Counted from the stretch's first letter, positions 22,611 to 34,524 are shown. The stretch is DNA of 64,000 nt from Ceratopteris richardii (GCA_020310875.1 CM035435.1:63679336-63743335), one strand, 5' to 3'. Numbers and translations are program-made. The notes: generated by a model from the sequence alone, not told the origin.

Positions 22611-24004
22611 ATCTTCCAATGGAGAAACACATAGTGAGAGAATCCAAAGATCTTTAAATCATAGCTAGAAGTATCTATTGAAGAGGTGAATGTGGAATTC
22701 TTCCTTGTTGTGTAGATGATGATGTGAAATGAAACCTACTTACATAGGTCCATTGATTGAGTTTGGGATTGCATTTTCCCAAAATAAGACATCGCAAAAC
22801 TTATGATACTTAGTGTTCAATTGCCACACACCAGCAAAGATAATCATGAGTATTGTAGCATCTATGTGTCTTATCAAGAGAGACCTCCCCTTTAACATTT
22901 AATGTTATATCAGGTGGATAGCATTAGAATTGGATTATACCAATAGTAAATTACCTAAGAGATCAGACTCATCTTGAAGGTATTAATTCAATTTTAGTGT
23001 CAATGTCCATCTAAAGGCCAAATGTCCATTAAACACTCTTGTATATGTTTTTTCTAGTAAAACATATAATGGCATGGTTAGCCACAAATTATATAAAGAC
23101 CACCCATTTGTGAAACCTTCATACAAGTGTGTGATCATAGCTTTGTCAATTTTTGTTTTTTTCCTTGGAGAACTTCATAGATGGATATAGAGGTTGATTG
23201 TGACATCATCCATAAGTTTTGCTATGAGAAGCTAAGAAGCTCCCTTTCAATGATATCATATCAATTTGACACAAAGACACACAAGTTGTTGCCAATTGAC
23301 AAAGTGCAATCGAAACCTGCAACCTGCACAACACTTCGAGAAATCCGAGGCTTATGACTAAGGTGGAAATCAAGACATAGGACTTGGCATACCTTTTCAT
23401 AAGAGTCAAGCCAAAGTCTAATATCATTGGCACTATTGGCTTCATGTGAGGGAGGACCCCAATGATAAAGGAACACAAAGGTTCCTTGAACTTCTTGAGA
23501 GGTCATCCATACCAGTATTGTATCCCTTAAAGCTTGTGTCACTCTAGCATAGTGGAAGTATCAAAGTGGAGGAGATCTACCTCATAAATGTCATTACATG
23601 GAGACTTGAGGATGGTATGATTACCATGAGAGAGAGGAATGCACATGTGCATCAGTGAAAATCACACTAACATGGACACACATACAAACACACATAAGGT
23701 AGAAAAAAGAGTAGAACAATGAAATCTTTCATTTAAGAACTCTTCGTACAAAGTTTCATAAAAAATCCAACCTCAAAAGTGAGATCTCTAGCTCCTTTTA
23801 TAGTTTTTCACTAGCTATGTCCTAGTTTAAACCTAGTGTCTCGCCTAGTTAAAGATTAGGTTCCTAAGCTAATTTGAAGGCTCAAATGGATTTCAAAAAT
23901 TATGAAAATTGAAACATAGGATCTTCTAATTCTCCTCAAGCTCGTGGAACCCTTGTCTTGCAGAAATGGGAGTCGGATCTACAAAAACAGATATTTACAA
24001 AGTG
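22611..24004. other. Stretch without recognised gene
   Basis: AT-rich DNA without a readable family. A minus-strand frame at 23261-23542 is unlike anything I know. A simple ACACACATACAAACACACATA run lies near 23673-23695. Part could belong to gypsy relics J or K. Confidence 0.3.
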
Positions 24005-24360
24005 ATCAAAATCATTGTTTGTTGGAAATTAGTGTTGAAAAAAACTGGCTAGGCATTGGCATTACATCCCCTTCAAAAGTGGTTAATTGCACTGCTCCAT
24101 TTGTTGAAATTCTATTGATAATCATAGGTCCATAACAAGATTTCTCTAACTTATGAGCTTTAGAGTATAGATCAATACTGAATTGCCAACTTCCAAGCCC
24201 TTGTCTTTCACATATGCATGGAAATAAGCCGTCTGTCTCTTCTTAGCTGCATACATTCCTATTGCTACCCTTTGTGGCATTTCTTCTAAGCATTCTAAGT
24301 TTATAATCCTAAATTATAGCTCATGGCCTATCCATTGATGCTCTTGTGCAACCTTGAGAC
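24005..24360 (-). mobile_element. Gypsy relic K, integrase C-terminal segment
   Basis: The minus strand reads LECLEEMPQRVAIGMYAAKK, then RQTAYFHAYVKDKGLEVGN and, in another frame, TNGAVQLTTFEGDVMP. This is the arrangement of the Ty3/gypsy integrase C-terminal part (Lys-rich helix, VGD-VLxY block, G-V-L-T-x-G end). The preceding part of the same integrase lies beyond element E at 26567-26695. Confidence 0.6.
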
Positions 24361-24853
24361 TGTTATACTTTATGGAATAATGGAATATTATATGGATTTT
24401 AATGTCTTGAGGTTTTTAATGTAATTTGTGTTTTCAATTTAGAAACTGAAGAATCATGAGGGTGTGAACGCACATGGACTTATTCAGATATTTTTGAAGA
24501 TAATTAAAAATATACTATTTTAGATATTTTTTGTAAAAATAATAGATCGCTTTAGAAAGCGATGTTTTTGTAAAAATAGTAGATTGCTTAGAAAGTGATG
24601 ATTTTGTAAATAAAGTAGATTTTTGTAAAGGCACACTTTTTGAAGCGCTACCCTCATGTATCCTCTATTCAAGAAGTAATGAGAAATACCTATAAATACA
24701 CATACTCTGATAGACTCGTCCATCAAAGTATATGGGGGGAGATTGTACCCAATCTTGTGTCCAATTTCTTGTCTCTCTCTATTTTGTTTATGCTTTTGTG
24801 AGATTTCATTTTTGTACTATCTCTGTGTGCGTGCATATGCAAGATCGGATCAA
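24361..24853 (+). repeat. Element E 5' LTR with palindromic tandem units
   Basis: Contains a TATA-like TATAAATA (24691-24698) and, at about 24528-24640, two to three units of about 37-41 bases built from TTTTTGTAAAAATA plus the palindrome ATCGCTTT-AG-AAAGCGAT. The exact 3' edge is uncertain by a few bases. Confidence 0.75.
24546..24563. repeat. Palindrome in element E LTR
   Basis: ATCGCTTTAGAAAGCGAT has two 8-base arms around AG. A related unit follows at about 24582-24600. The 3' LTR keeps both (26276-26292 and 26311-26328). Confidence 0.7.
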
Positions 24854-24856
24854 CGG

Positions 24857-24868
24857 TGGTATCAGAGC
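24857..24868 (+). other. Element E primer-binding site
   Basis: TGGTATCAGAGC, an exact match to the usual initiator methionine tRNA complement of plant copia elements. Confidence 0.85.
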
Positions 24869-25012
24869 CTGTAGATGTGGTTTCTCAACATCCGGTCATG
24901 ATTCACGACGTCTGCTCGTGATTCGACATCTGTTTTGATCTTCCAATCTAGGTTTTCATTTATCAAGTCCATTTTTTTTCATTGATGTGTTTTTTTGAAT
25001 TTGTTATTATGC

Positions 25013-25145
25013 ACTATGCTCCTCTCATAGTGTGCATTGTGCTCACTGTGACACTCTACTCACTGTGACACTGTGCTCATTGTACTCATTGTGCTCACTG
25101 TGCTTATTGTACTCACTGTACTCCCTATGCTCCCTATGCTCCCTA
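25013..25145 (+). repeat. Short tandem array in element E interior
   Basis: Imperfect run of 8-12 base words such as GCTCACTGTG, TACTCATTGT and GCTCCCTAT, about a dozen units. A second word array, TTTGGTTCC, follows at about 25305-25350. Confidence 0.65.
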
Positions 25146-26094
25146 TGCACTTTTCACTATTTGAGTTAAGGTTCGGTTATCAAATTCGATTATCAAGTTC
25201 ATTTATCAATTCGGTTATCCATTCAGTTACTCCAAGGCATTGACTAGGGCATAGAACTATGGCATAACTTTGGCATATTTGGCTTCTTTGGCACTCATGG
25301 TTCTCTTGGTTCACTTTGGTTCCCTTTGGTTCCATTTGGTTCCGTTGGTAGCCATTAGATGTGCGCGAACCAATTCTAACTTATGAGTGGCAATATGAAC
25401 TTCCTTATTTCCCTAGCTAGCCTACTTATTTCTCTACTTAGCCTACTTAGTTCCTTATTTAGCATGTAGCAGATTTGAACCCACAACCTCGCACTTACAA
25501 GAGATATGCTTTATCCACTAGCCTATTTTCACTTATTGATACCCGCAACTTCTAACATATCTTTCCCTTATTAATTAGTTAATTTATTTATTTATTTAAC
25601 ACTCTCATTTATTTAATTATTATTTTATATATTTCCTAGACAAAGCCTTTCTTTTCCATTTTAATTCAAATATTGCTAACATTCTTTTCACATGTTTAGT
25701 AAGAGGTTTTGGTTCTATAAAAGGCCATGGACCCTACCCATACTACTGAGGATTTTGGTAAGTTATTTATTAAATGTTATTTATAAAAGGTATTTTTGCT
25801 CATCATGGTAATTTATTTTTTTCACATCATTGTTTTCCAAAAGTTATTCTATGAGATCGGGATGTTCATTTTTGTAATCACTTTTGGGTTGCATTATTTC
25901 AAATTTGAGGTTCCAAAGTAGACTTTAACCTTGCATATCATTCACAATCACATTAACTCTGAGTTTTCCAATTCCATGCATGTGTTTTTACTTGGAACAT
26001 GTTTATGATTGTTCAGAGATGGGACATGTGACTAGCTATCCATGTCTATTTTATTCTTATCAACTGAGGTGAGTTGCTCGTCAACTGGGAGGCA

Positions 26095-26566
26095 TGTTAT
26101 ACTTTATGGAATAATGGAATGTTATATGGATTTTAATGTCTTGAGGCTTTTAAAGTGATTTGTGATTTGACTTAGTAGGTGAAGAATCATGAGGGTGTGA
26201 ACACATGTGGAGTTATTCATATATTTTTTAAGATATTTGAAAGATAATATTTTAGATATTTTTTGTAAAAATAAGATCGCTTTAAAAGCGATGTTTTTGT
26301 AAAAATAGTAGATCGCTTAGAAAGCGACATTTTTGTAAATAAAGTAGATCTTTGTAAACACACACTTTTTGAAGCTTCACCCTCATGTATCTTCTATTTA
26401 GGATGTAATGTGGAGTACCTATAAATACACGTACTTTGATAGAATCATCCATTTGAGTATGTGGGGGGAGATTGTACCCAATCTTATGTCCAGTCTCTCT
26501 CTATTGTGTTTATCTTTTGTGAGACTTCATTTCTATACTATCTCTGCATACATGCCTCGTAATACA
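26095..26566 (+). repeat. Element E 3' LTR
   Basis: Starts TGTTATACTTTATGGAATAATGG like the 5' copy and keeps its palindromic units. Gypsy integrase K resumes directly after it. Confidence 0.75.
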
Positions 26567-26695
26567 GAGCGGGTATCAAGAAGTCAAAGGGAAGCACTTC
26601 ATTCTGACCAAAAACCATCAGAAAGGGATTTGCATTGAGTATCGTCTTGTAGGCCACTCTGTATGCCCAAACAACATGGTGTAACTATTTATCCA
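26567..26695 (-). mobile_element. Gypsy relic K, integrase core-end segment
   Basis: The minus strand reads WLHHVVWAYRVAYKTI, then PFLMVFGQNEVLPFDFL, the conserved Ty3/gypsy integrase block (WAYRT...TPF.LVYG.EAV.P.E). Element E separates it from 24005-24360, and C3 cuts off the other side. Confidence 0.75.
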
Positions 26696-28686
26696 TGCTG
26701 ATATATTTAGGTAGTAATATGTGTGAACACACTAGGACCACCGAGGCACTATTTTCCCTCTTTAGGAGGTTTTTTTCCTCGACTTGTATATGCATATATA
26801 ACCCTAACAGGCCACTTATCGTTGCATATCCTCTTGGTAATACATTCAGTATTGTGTGTTGTGCTCCAAGCTTCTTCTTCTTCATTGTGCTATTCGTGTG
26901 CTTCTGTAGACCTCAAAATCCAACAATTGGTATCAAAGCAGGTTGCCACTTCATCTAGGGCATTGTCGATACCCCTTCGGTTATAGTCTCGTAATCACAC
27001 AAAATTTGGTGACCATACTTAGGGCAATTTTGTGTCGAAATCATGATATGAGCTTGTTTCGAACTCTGAATGTAGTATCACAATGGTTGTGCAAGAAATT
27101 TCCTCTTTTTGTGCCAAAGCTATATACAGGTTTTGGTTCACCAATATAAGTAGCTCAAAGTCTACGAGATACAATCATTTTTTGCATTAGGGTATTTTAG
27201 TCACTGACCATGGCTAAAAGCAGTGATGTATTCCATATGTTGGTTGTTGAGGATAAGTTGGATGGTACCAATTACCCATTATGGGATTATATGATGCATC
27301 ATGTATTGGTTGCAAAAGGATGGTGAAATATTGTGCAGAGTGTTGAAAAACATCCTATTTCATTCGCAAACACAATTGCTAAAGATGATGCAGATGGCAT
27401 TGAAGATGGTGATATTGTTTTGGTTCCTGTTTGTGTTGTAGTTCCTACTGCACCTACTATAGAGAAACTTTGATTGGATGGCAGAGATGCTCAAGCACAT
27501 GGATTGATAGCCTTGTCTATCAAATGTACCATTATTCCCCATATTCCCTCTTGCAAAACAGCAAAGGATGCTTGGGATACACTAAGTTCTTTATACCATG
27601 CAAGGAATGAGGCTCATGTTGCTTATCTCTGAAAAAAGTTGGAGAGTGAGAACATGAATGAAGGAGATTCCATGGACAGTTTTTTGACAATGATCAAAGA
27701 TGTGAAGGAGCAGTTGATTTCTGCTGAATGAAAACTTGCTTGACAGTTCACTTGTGTAGACTATTCTGAATGGTCTTCCAGATTCATATCAGAGTTTTGC
27801 TTCTACTATTTGATTGATGATGAAAGGCAATCCAAATGCCTTAACATTTGATGAGTTAGTATCTATTCATTCTAAGTAGAACATGACCATTATGCGTGTT
27901 ATAGATCAAGCTTTCCTAGCTAGTTAGAAGGGCGAAGGTAAATTGAGCTCTTCTACTAGTAAGCAAAAATTTGCTAATTCAGTACAATCAAAGAAGGATG
28001 ATAGAGATGAGAAGAAAAAAGAAAAGAAAAATTCTTTTGCAAATACTGTAAAGCAAATGATCATGTCATAAAGAGTTGTCCAAAACTGGCTGCAAAAGAG
28101 GCAAAGAAGAAACATGTTGGAATGGTAGTTGTGAGGCCCCTACACCCAAAACAGAGTCTGCTAATCTTATGCAGAATGAAGAATGGGCATTTACTACTCT
28201 TTGCAGTTATGGCCTATCTTCTCATGAATAGTGTATGTACGCAATAGACTGAGATGTTTGGTACTTTGATAGTGGGGCAACCAAACATATTACCTCGCAG
28301 TGCAATTTCTTCACTTCACTTGAGCCTGCCCCTACACGGGATACGTCACATGCACCAACAAATCCTCTTATCCTGTTATGGGAGTTGGTAAGATGATTCT
28401 GAATACTGCTAATGGTACTTCTTTTACATTTTCAGATGCTTTATTTGTGTGAGGGATCAAGAAAAATCTATTATCATTTTCAACATTAGCTAAGATTGGC
28501 TTCGTTGTGAAATTTGTTGATGACAAATGTGCAATTTGTGATCTATCAAATGGCAACATCATTATTGATTTTGGAATTTTATGTCGTGGGTTGTATAAGC
28601 TCATAGATTATGCAAAATATATGAATGATTCAGCATGTGTAGTTCAAGATTCTCAGGTTATGTCAGATGTGAAACTTTGGCATGCA
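26696..28686 (+). mobile_element. Copia C3, segment 1 (5' LTR, gag, protease)
   Basis: 5' LTR 26696-26925, then primer site ATTGGTATCAAAG. Gag starts near 27211 with the family DKLDGTNYPLW residues. A decayed zinc knuckle lies near 28040-28080, and a protease FDSGATKHIT near 28266. It continues in two more pieces (34250-34519 and 46035-47420) because C4 and A1 have inserted. Many breaks. Oldest layer of the central nest. Confidence 0.85.
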
Positions 28687-28918
28687 CGTTAGAGTTAGAT
28701 GTCTGCGTAAGCACGCAAACAGCACAAGGAAGAAGAAGAATCTTGGAGCACAACACACAATACTAAATGTATTACTAGAGAATGTACAAAAGATAAGTAG
28801 CCCGTTAGGGCAATAGGCATATAAACAAGCCGGGGGAAAAAAACCTCCTAAAGAGGGAAAAAAAGTGCCCCGGAGGTCCTAGAGTGTTCACACACATCAC
28901 TACCTAAATATATCAACA
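28687..28918 (-). repeat. C4 3' LTR
   Basis: 232-bp family C LTR in minus orientation. The AATCCCCCC purine tract (minus strand GGGGGGATT) lies at 28919-28927. Confidence 0.85.
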
Positions 28919-28992
28919 AATCCCCCCTGGGAGTGATGCGGTGAACAAGTAGCTGGCACTCATGTATAAGGAAGTGCCAAGCTATGTGGAAA

Positions 28993-29598
28993 TCACTCCA
29001 CAAAAGGAAGTAAGCCCAAAGCTTTGCGAGAAGTTTCAAACTTCTCCCTAGGTAGAGCCTTCATGAAAAGGTCTACAATGTTCTCCTGCGTGGGCACATA
29101 TGCCAAGCTGATCTTCCCAGTAGAGAACCTCTCCCTGACATAATGATAATGCACCTCAATGTGCTTAGTGCGAGCATGGAACACAGGGTTCCTCGCAATT
29201 GCCAATGCACTTTGACTGTCAGTGAAGATGGTGGTGGCAGAAGCCTAACCAACACCCAAATCAGCCATAAGGCATCTGAGCCACACACACACACACTCAA
29301 CAGTCGTTGTGAAAGCTACCCTATACTCAACCTCACAACTGGAAGTGGCCACAATAGGCTGCTTCTTGCTCAACCAAGATATACATGAGCTACCAAGCAT
29401 GAAGCAAAATCCACTAGTGGACACACGAGTGTCATAGCAACCAGCCCAATCAGAGTTAGAAAAAGCATGCAAATCTAGCGGTAGTGATCCCCCCTTGGGA
29501 TAAAACAACCCAAGTATCCGAGTACCACTCAAGTAGCGAAAGATGCGCTTAACCGCCTGCCAATGCTTGACTCTTGGGCAATGCATAAACCTGCTCAT
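28993..29598 (-). pseudogene. C4 RNase H region
   Basis: FSNSDWAGCYDTR, SWLSKKQPIVATSSCEVEYR and TKHIEVHYHYVRER are visible. The C-terminal ALPREKF block sits next to the 3' LTR. Fossil. Confidence 0.8.
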
Positions 29599-30500
29599 CT
29601 ATGAGATAGCAAACTGAATATCTAGCCGAGTAATGCATAAGTAAATCAAGCATCCAACAGCCTGCTGATAGAGAACAACATCAAATGCATCTCGAGCATC
29701 ATGAAGACTCAGTCGTAAACCTGTGTCCATAGGAGTGGCAATAGGTTTACAGTCTTCCAGGCCAAAATGTTGCAATAATGTGTCAATATATTTTGTTTGA
29801 CACAAATCCATTCCACCATCAACGTGCATAAACTGAATGCCCAAATAATGATGCAAATGCCCCAAATCAGACACCTCAAATGAGGCATGTAAATCAGCCT
29901 TGAAATCAGCAATATGCTTCTCATAAGGGCCAATGAGTAGCATGTCATCAACATACACCACAATGAGTAGAAGCACATCACTAGCACCGTTGACATATAA
30001 GGTGCTTTCAATTGGACTATTCTCAAAACCATGTGCAATCAGATAGGCATGTATCTTTTCATACCAAGCACGTGGTGCTTGCTTTAAACCATATAATGCC
30101 TTCTTTAACCTCCACACCTGGTTTTCATGCCCTTTCTGTACAAAGCCATGGGGCTGAAAAACATACACTTCTTCATGCAAGTCACCATTGAGAAATGTTG
30201 TTTTAATGTCCAAACGATGTACATTCCAACCATGATGAGCTACAAGTGCACAGATGCTACAAATGGTAGTCATTCGGCAAGTAGGAGCATGGCCTTATAC
30301 TTGTCAACTATACCATCAGGTTTATGCTTCAGCTTGTATACCCACTTAGTGCCAATGGCCTTCTTGCCAGGAGGCAAGTCACATAAAGACCAAGAACCAT
30401 TCTTCATTATAGCATCATATTCAGATTGCGTAGCAGCCATCCAATTTTCTGAATTTTGTGCTTCATCAAACGAAAAAGGCTCAGTCTCATCACAAAGACT
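29599..30500 (-). pseudogene. C4 reverse transcriptase region
   Basis: IGTKWVYKLKHKPDG, then RLDIKTTFLNGDLHEEVYV, YGLKQAPRAWYEK, catalytic YVDDML and YLGIQFM. The long open piece at 29599-30273 is among the best-kept family C reverse-transcriptase fragments in the window. Fossil. Confidence 0.85.
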
Positions 30501-30829
30501 AGATGCAGCCATAGCATAGCAATCGATGCAAAAGAGGCACTATGAGAGCCTAATCGAGTACGATATGACAGAGGTGCATCTAATTTGCTATCACACAAGG
30601 TTTGCACCAGCCATTTTGGCATAGTTCTTGCGTGCTCAATATGAGCTCTCTCATCAATAAGTGCATCATGTAAATCCGCATAAGAAATGGAATGATCTGC
30701 ATCATCACATGAGACCTGCAAAGGTTGAGAAGTTGCCTCATTAGGACTAGCACTAGACTGTCCACCTGTAAAAAGAGGTTGTAAAGTATCATACATGTCT
30801 TTGGTGCTAGCAAATGTCTCCTTAGTACA

Positions 30830-32142
30830 TAAAAGCAATGGTTGAATAGCATCTTCCACAAAAAACAACATCACGGCATTTGGTATGTGGATGATACAGA
30901 CAATAGCCTTTACTTTCAGAAGTGTACCCAACAAAAATACATTTTACTGCTTTATCATCTAGTTTTATGTGATGTTGTTTAAGCACTAATGCATATGCCA
31001 GACAACCAAAAACACGCAGATGAGCAACAGATGGATTACGATCATGCCAAGCCTCATATGGAGTGATAGACTGCAGTGCTTTAGTGGGACACCTATTAAG
31101 TACATATGCTGCACACATGACAGCCTCAAGCTAGAAACTATGTGGTAAAGCCTGACTCTTGACCATACACCTCACCATCTCCATGAGTGACCTATTCTTC
31201 CGTTCACAACTCCCTTTTGTTGAGGTGTATACGGCACTGTACACTAGTGTTTTATCCCACGTTCAGCCAGAAATGCATTAAAATCAAAAGACATATATTC
31301 CCCCCCTCAATCAAAATGGAGGGTGCCTATTTTACATGCTGATAGATTTTCAGCCAAAACCAAAAACTGTTTGAAGCACATGAACACTTCGGACTTTGCC
31401 TTCAATGGATATACGCATGCATGCCTGGAAAAATCATCGATGAAAGTCACGAAGTAAAGATAATTTCCAAAAGAAGGTGTCTGCATTGGACCACAGACAT
31501 CACTATGTACAAGCTGCAATTTCCAAGTAGCCCGAATGGAACCATCTTTTGGAAAGGAGGAACACTGCATTTTGCCCAAAATACAGCCTTCACAAACATG
31601 TTTTCCAGGTGCCTCAAGTTTGGGCAAAGAGGAAACCATTTCAGATTTCTGCAGGTGTAGCAAACTAGCAAAATTCAGATGACCAAATCATGCATGCCAA
31701 ATCTTTCATCTGACATAGCCTAAGAATCATGTACTGCACATGCTGATTCATTTACAAATCTTTCATAGTATATGAGCTTATATTGCCCACGACATAAAAT
31801 GTCAGAAGCAATAATCACATCGCCATTTGATAGATCATGAACTGTACACCTGTCATCGACAAATTTCACAACCAAGCCAATCTTGGCTAATGCAAAAACT
31901 GATAACGGATTTTTCTTGATCCCTGGCACAAACAAAGCATCTGACAAAGTGAAAGAACTACCATCAACAGTAGTCAAAATGATCTTACCAACTCCCATAA
32001 TAGGATAAGAGGAGTTTTTGGTGCATGTAACAGTATTCCCTATAGAGGCAGGCTCGAGTGAAGAGAAGAAACTGCGCTGTGAGGTAATATGTTTGGTCGC
32101 CCCACTATCAAAGTACCAAACATCTGAGTCTACTACAGACAT
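30830..32142 (-). pseudogene. C4 protease and integrase region
   Basis: Protease motif YFDSGATKHITSQ near 32090, pre-integrase GKHVCEGCILGKMQ near 31600, integrase FIDDFSRHACVY near 31430, and linker SITPYEAWHDRNP near 31050. Fossil. Confidence 0.8.
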
Positions 32143-32268
32143 GCACTACTCATGAGAAGATGGGTCAAAATTGCAAACAGTAGTAAACACCCATTCTTCT
32201 TCTTGCACAAGATTAGCAGACTCTGTTTTTGGTGTAGAAGCCTTTGCAACAACCATTCCAACCTCTAA

Positions 32269-33118
32269 GAAAGTCCTCTTCATGATTAACCATCAGATAC
32301 TGATACATCAACATCTGAAAGAGACATAAGAATCATTATACATGATAATAGATACTAATCTTTTTGATGAAGAGGATAATACTTTACATGTTGATTCTAC
32401 TAATGATGAAGAGAAAATACCAGAAATTGATATTTATCCATCAATAGATGATGTCATTCATGAGAACATATATTTAACAATAGAAGAAATAAATGAAATC
32501 AATAAGGATAATGAAGATGAGACTATATTGATGTCTTATAAAAACGATGGCAATAATGAAAACATATGAGTAGATTAGATAGTAAATCCTACTCTAGTTA
32601 TCGATCAATAACTTGAATCATTTGAATAGATATCAGATAATAGATTCTTCTTTATTCAACTAGGACATTGAGAAATCCTACTAGAGAGATGAAATCATGT
32701 TCTTTTAAGTTAGAACATGAAGCTCGGGGGTATGCCTAATTATTTTATATATAGATTTATCTTCGAGGAGCAAATTTTTGTCATGTATGCATGCATGTGT
32801 TGTGTGTATTCATGTGTATTATATGTATACAGGTGTTAGTATGCACATACATGTGTTTCATTATATGTATGTGTGTGCATGTGTGTGATATATGTATACA
32901 TGTGTTGGTATGCACATATATGTGTTTCATGTATATGTATGTGTGTGCATGTGTGTGATATATATGTATACATGTGTTAGTATGCACACATGTATATATG
33001 CATATGCATTTGTGTAATATATGCAAGTGTGTTTGTAATTGTGTATGCATATATAAGTATACATGTGTGCATGTAGGCATGTATATGTGATGTGTACATG
33101 TATATATGTATATGTGTC
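32269..33118. other. Foreign segment inside C4 gag, ending in a minisatellite
   Basis: Relative to C6, about 300 bp of gag is replaced here by about 850 bp of unrelated DNA. Its plus strand has a 75-residue acidic frame (32342-32569; residues such as DEEDNTLHVD and IEEINEINKD) that I do not recognise. The right 340 bases are a TG/TA-rich minisatellite. It may be a separate insertion or filler DNA from repair. Confidence 0.55.
32781..33118. repeat. 70-bp minisatellite, TATG/TGTG-rich
   Basis: Units begin with GTATACA(G/T)GTGTT at 32825, 32894 and 32965, a period of 69-71 bases, then decay into ATGTATATATG-type sequence. Confidence 0.75.
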
Positions 33119-33750
33119 CTTTCATCATCAACCGAAGAGTAGAAGCAAAACTCTGATATGAATCAGGAAGACCATTCAGAACGGTTTGCACAAGTGAGCT
33201 ATTTGGTATGACTTCATCAGCAGAAATCAACTGTTCCTTCAAGTCTTTGATCTTTGTTAGAAAATTTTCCATAGAATCATCTTCATTCATGTGCTCACTC
33301 TCCAACTATTTTCGGAGGTAAGCAACACGAGCCTCATTCCTAGCTTGGTACAATGTGGTAAGTGTATCCCAAGCATCCTTAGTTGTCTGCAAGAGCAAAT
33401 GTGAGGAATAATGGCACGTTTGACAGACAAAGTTATCAATGCATGTGCTTGGGCATCTCTGCCATCCCAACGAATTTGCTCTGAAGTAGGTGCAGCAGAA
33501 ACTGTAGCATGAATAGGAATATGTAGAATATCATCATCTTCAACACCTTCTACATCAACTTCAGTACCTATAGTTGTAACAGTTGTAGGTGTGATAGGAT
33601 GTTTTTCAACACCCTACATAATGTTCCATAACCTCCTTTTGCAACCAATACATGTAGCATCATATAATCCCATAACGTGTAGTTGGTACCATCCAACTTA
33701 TCCTCAACAGCCAACATACGGAATACATCACTGCTTTCAATCATGACCAG
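33119..33750 (-). pseudogene. C4 gag N-terminal region
   Basis: The minus strand shows FLTKIKDLKEQLISADEVIP and LVQTVLNGLPDSYQSFAST, the family C gag middle. Start-side residues near 33690-33745 resemble DKLDGTNY. Fossil. Confidence 0.7.
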
Positions 33751-34015
33751 TAACTAAAATACCTTGATGCAGAAAATTGACTCTATCTCAAAAAGTTGAA
33801 CAGAACTGTCCAGATGAATTCTGCTAGACCTATAGCAGACTTCGAGACGCTTATACTGGCGAACCAAAACTGGTATATACCTTTGGCACAAAAAGATGAA
33901 ATAGCATTCATAAGCATTGCGATAGTGCGTTCGGAGGCCGAAACAATTCTGAGACTACAATCGGAGAGGTGTCAACAATGCCCTAGATGAAGTGGCGACC
34001 TGCTCTAATACCAAT

Positions 34016-34244
34016 TGTTGGAGTTAGACGTCTATGGAAGCACGTGAACAACACAAGGAAGAAGAAGAAGCTTGGAGCATAACACACAATACTGAATGTA
34101 TTACTAGAGAATGTACAAAAGATAAGTAGCCCATTAGGGCAATATGCATATATAAAAACGGGGGGAAAAAATTCCTAAAGAGGGAAAAAAGTGCCCCGAC
34201 AGTCATAGAGTGTTCACACACATCACTACCTAAATATATCAACA
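34016..34244 (-). repeat. C4 5' LTR
   Basis: 229 bp, bounded by primer site TTGGTATTAGAGC (minus strand, 34001-34015 region) and the ATGCA duplication. Confidence 0.85.
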
Positions 34245-34249
34245 ATGCA

Positions 34250-34519
34250 CACTTTGTTCATCTGAGTTTTGCTAGTTTTCTATGCATGTAGAAATCTGAA
34301 ATGGTGTCCTCTTTTCCCTAACTTGAGGCACCTGGTAAACATGTATGTGAAGGCTATATTTTGGGCAAAATGCAGCGTTCCTTGTTCCCAAAAGATGGTT
34401 CAATTTGAGCTACTCGGATATTGCAGCTTGTTCATAATGATGTATATGCTCCTATGCAGACACCTTCTTTTGGGAACTATCTTTACTTCTTGACTTTCAT
34501 TGATGATTTTTCTAGGCAT
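34250..34519 (+). mobile_element. Copia C3, segment 2 (integrase)
   Basis: Plus-strand integrase N-terminal sequence continuing C3 after C4, with residues YLYFLTFIDDFSRHA near 34480-34518. A1 is inserted right after this point. Confidence 0.8.
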
Positions 34520-34524
34520 GCATG

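Larger units (their letters stand above)
24361..26566 (+). mobile_element. Element E, small non-autonomous LTR retrotransposon (TRIM/LARD-like)
   Basis: Two direct repeats of about 470-490 bp both begin TGTTATACTTTATGGAATAA and flank about 1.24 kb that has no gag or pol motif and no long frame. A tRNA-Met primer site (24857-24868) follows the first repeat, and GGGAGGCA precedes the second. Element E splits gypsy integrase K. The flanks GAGAC and GAGCG could be a decayed 5-bp duplication. Small size and lack of coding capacity fit a terminal-repeat element moved by another element's proteins. By eye the LTRs differ by more than 10%, so it is not recent. Confidence 0.75.
28687..34244 (-). mobile_element. 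Copia C4, inserted in C3
   Basis: Minus-strand element with 3' LTR 28687-28918, RNase H about 28993-29598, reverse transcriptase about 29599-30500, integrase about 30830-31660, protease about 31720-32142, gag about 33119-33750, primer site 34001-34015 and 5' LTR 34016-34244. Target duplication ATGCA on both sides (28682-28686 and 34245-34249), with C3 sequence continuing across. By eye the LTRs differ at about 9-10%. A foreign 850-bp stretch (32269-33118) lies in the gag region. About ten breaks. Confidence 0.9.

Noticed and set aside
23206-23542. Minus-strand host gene exon
   Set aside because: Two overlapping frames with no family motif or splice context; not enough support.
32781-33305. 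His/Thr/Tyr-repeat protein on the minus strand
   Set aside because: The repetitive half is a translation of the minisatellite, run on from a gag piece of C4; not a real protein.
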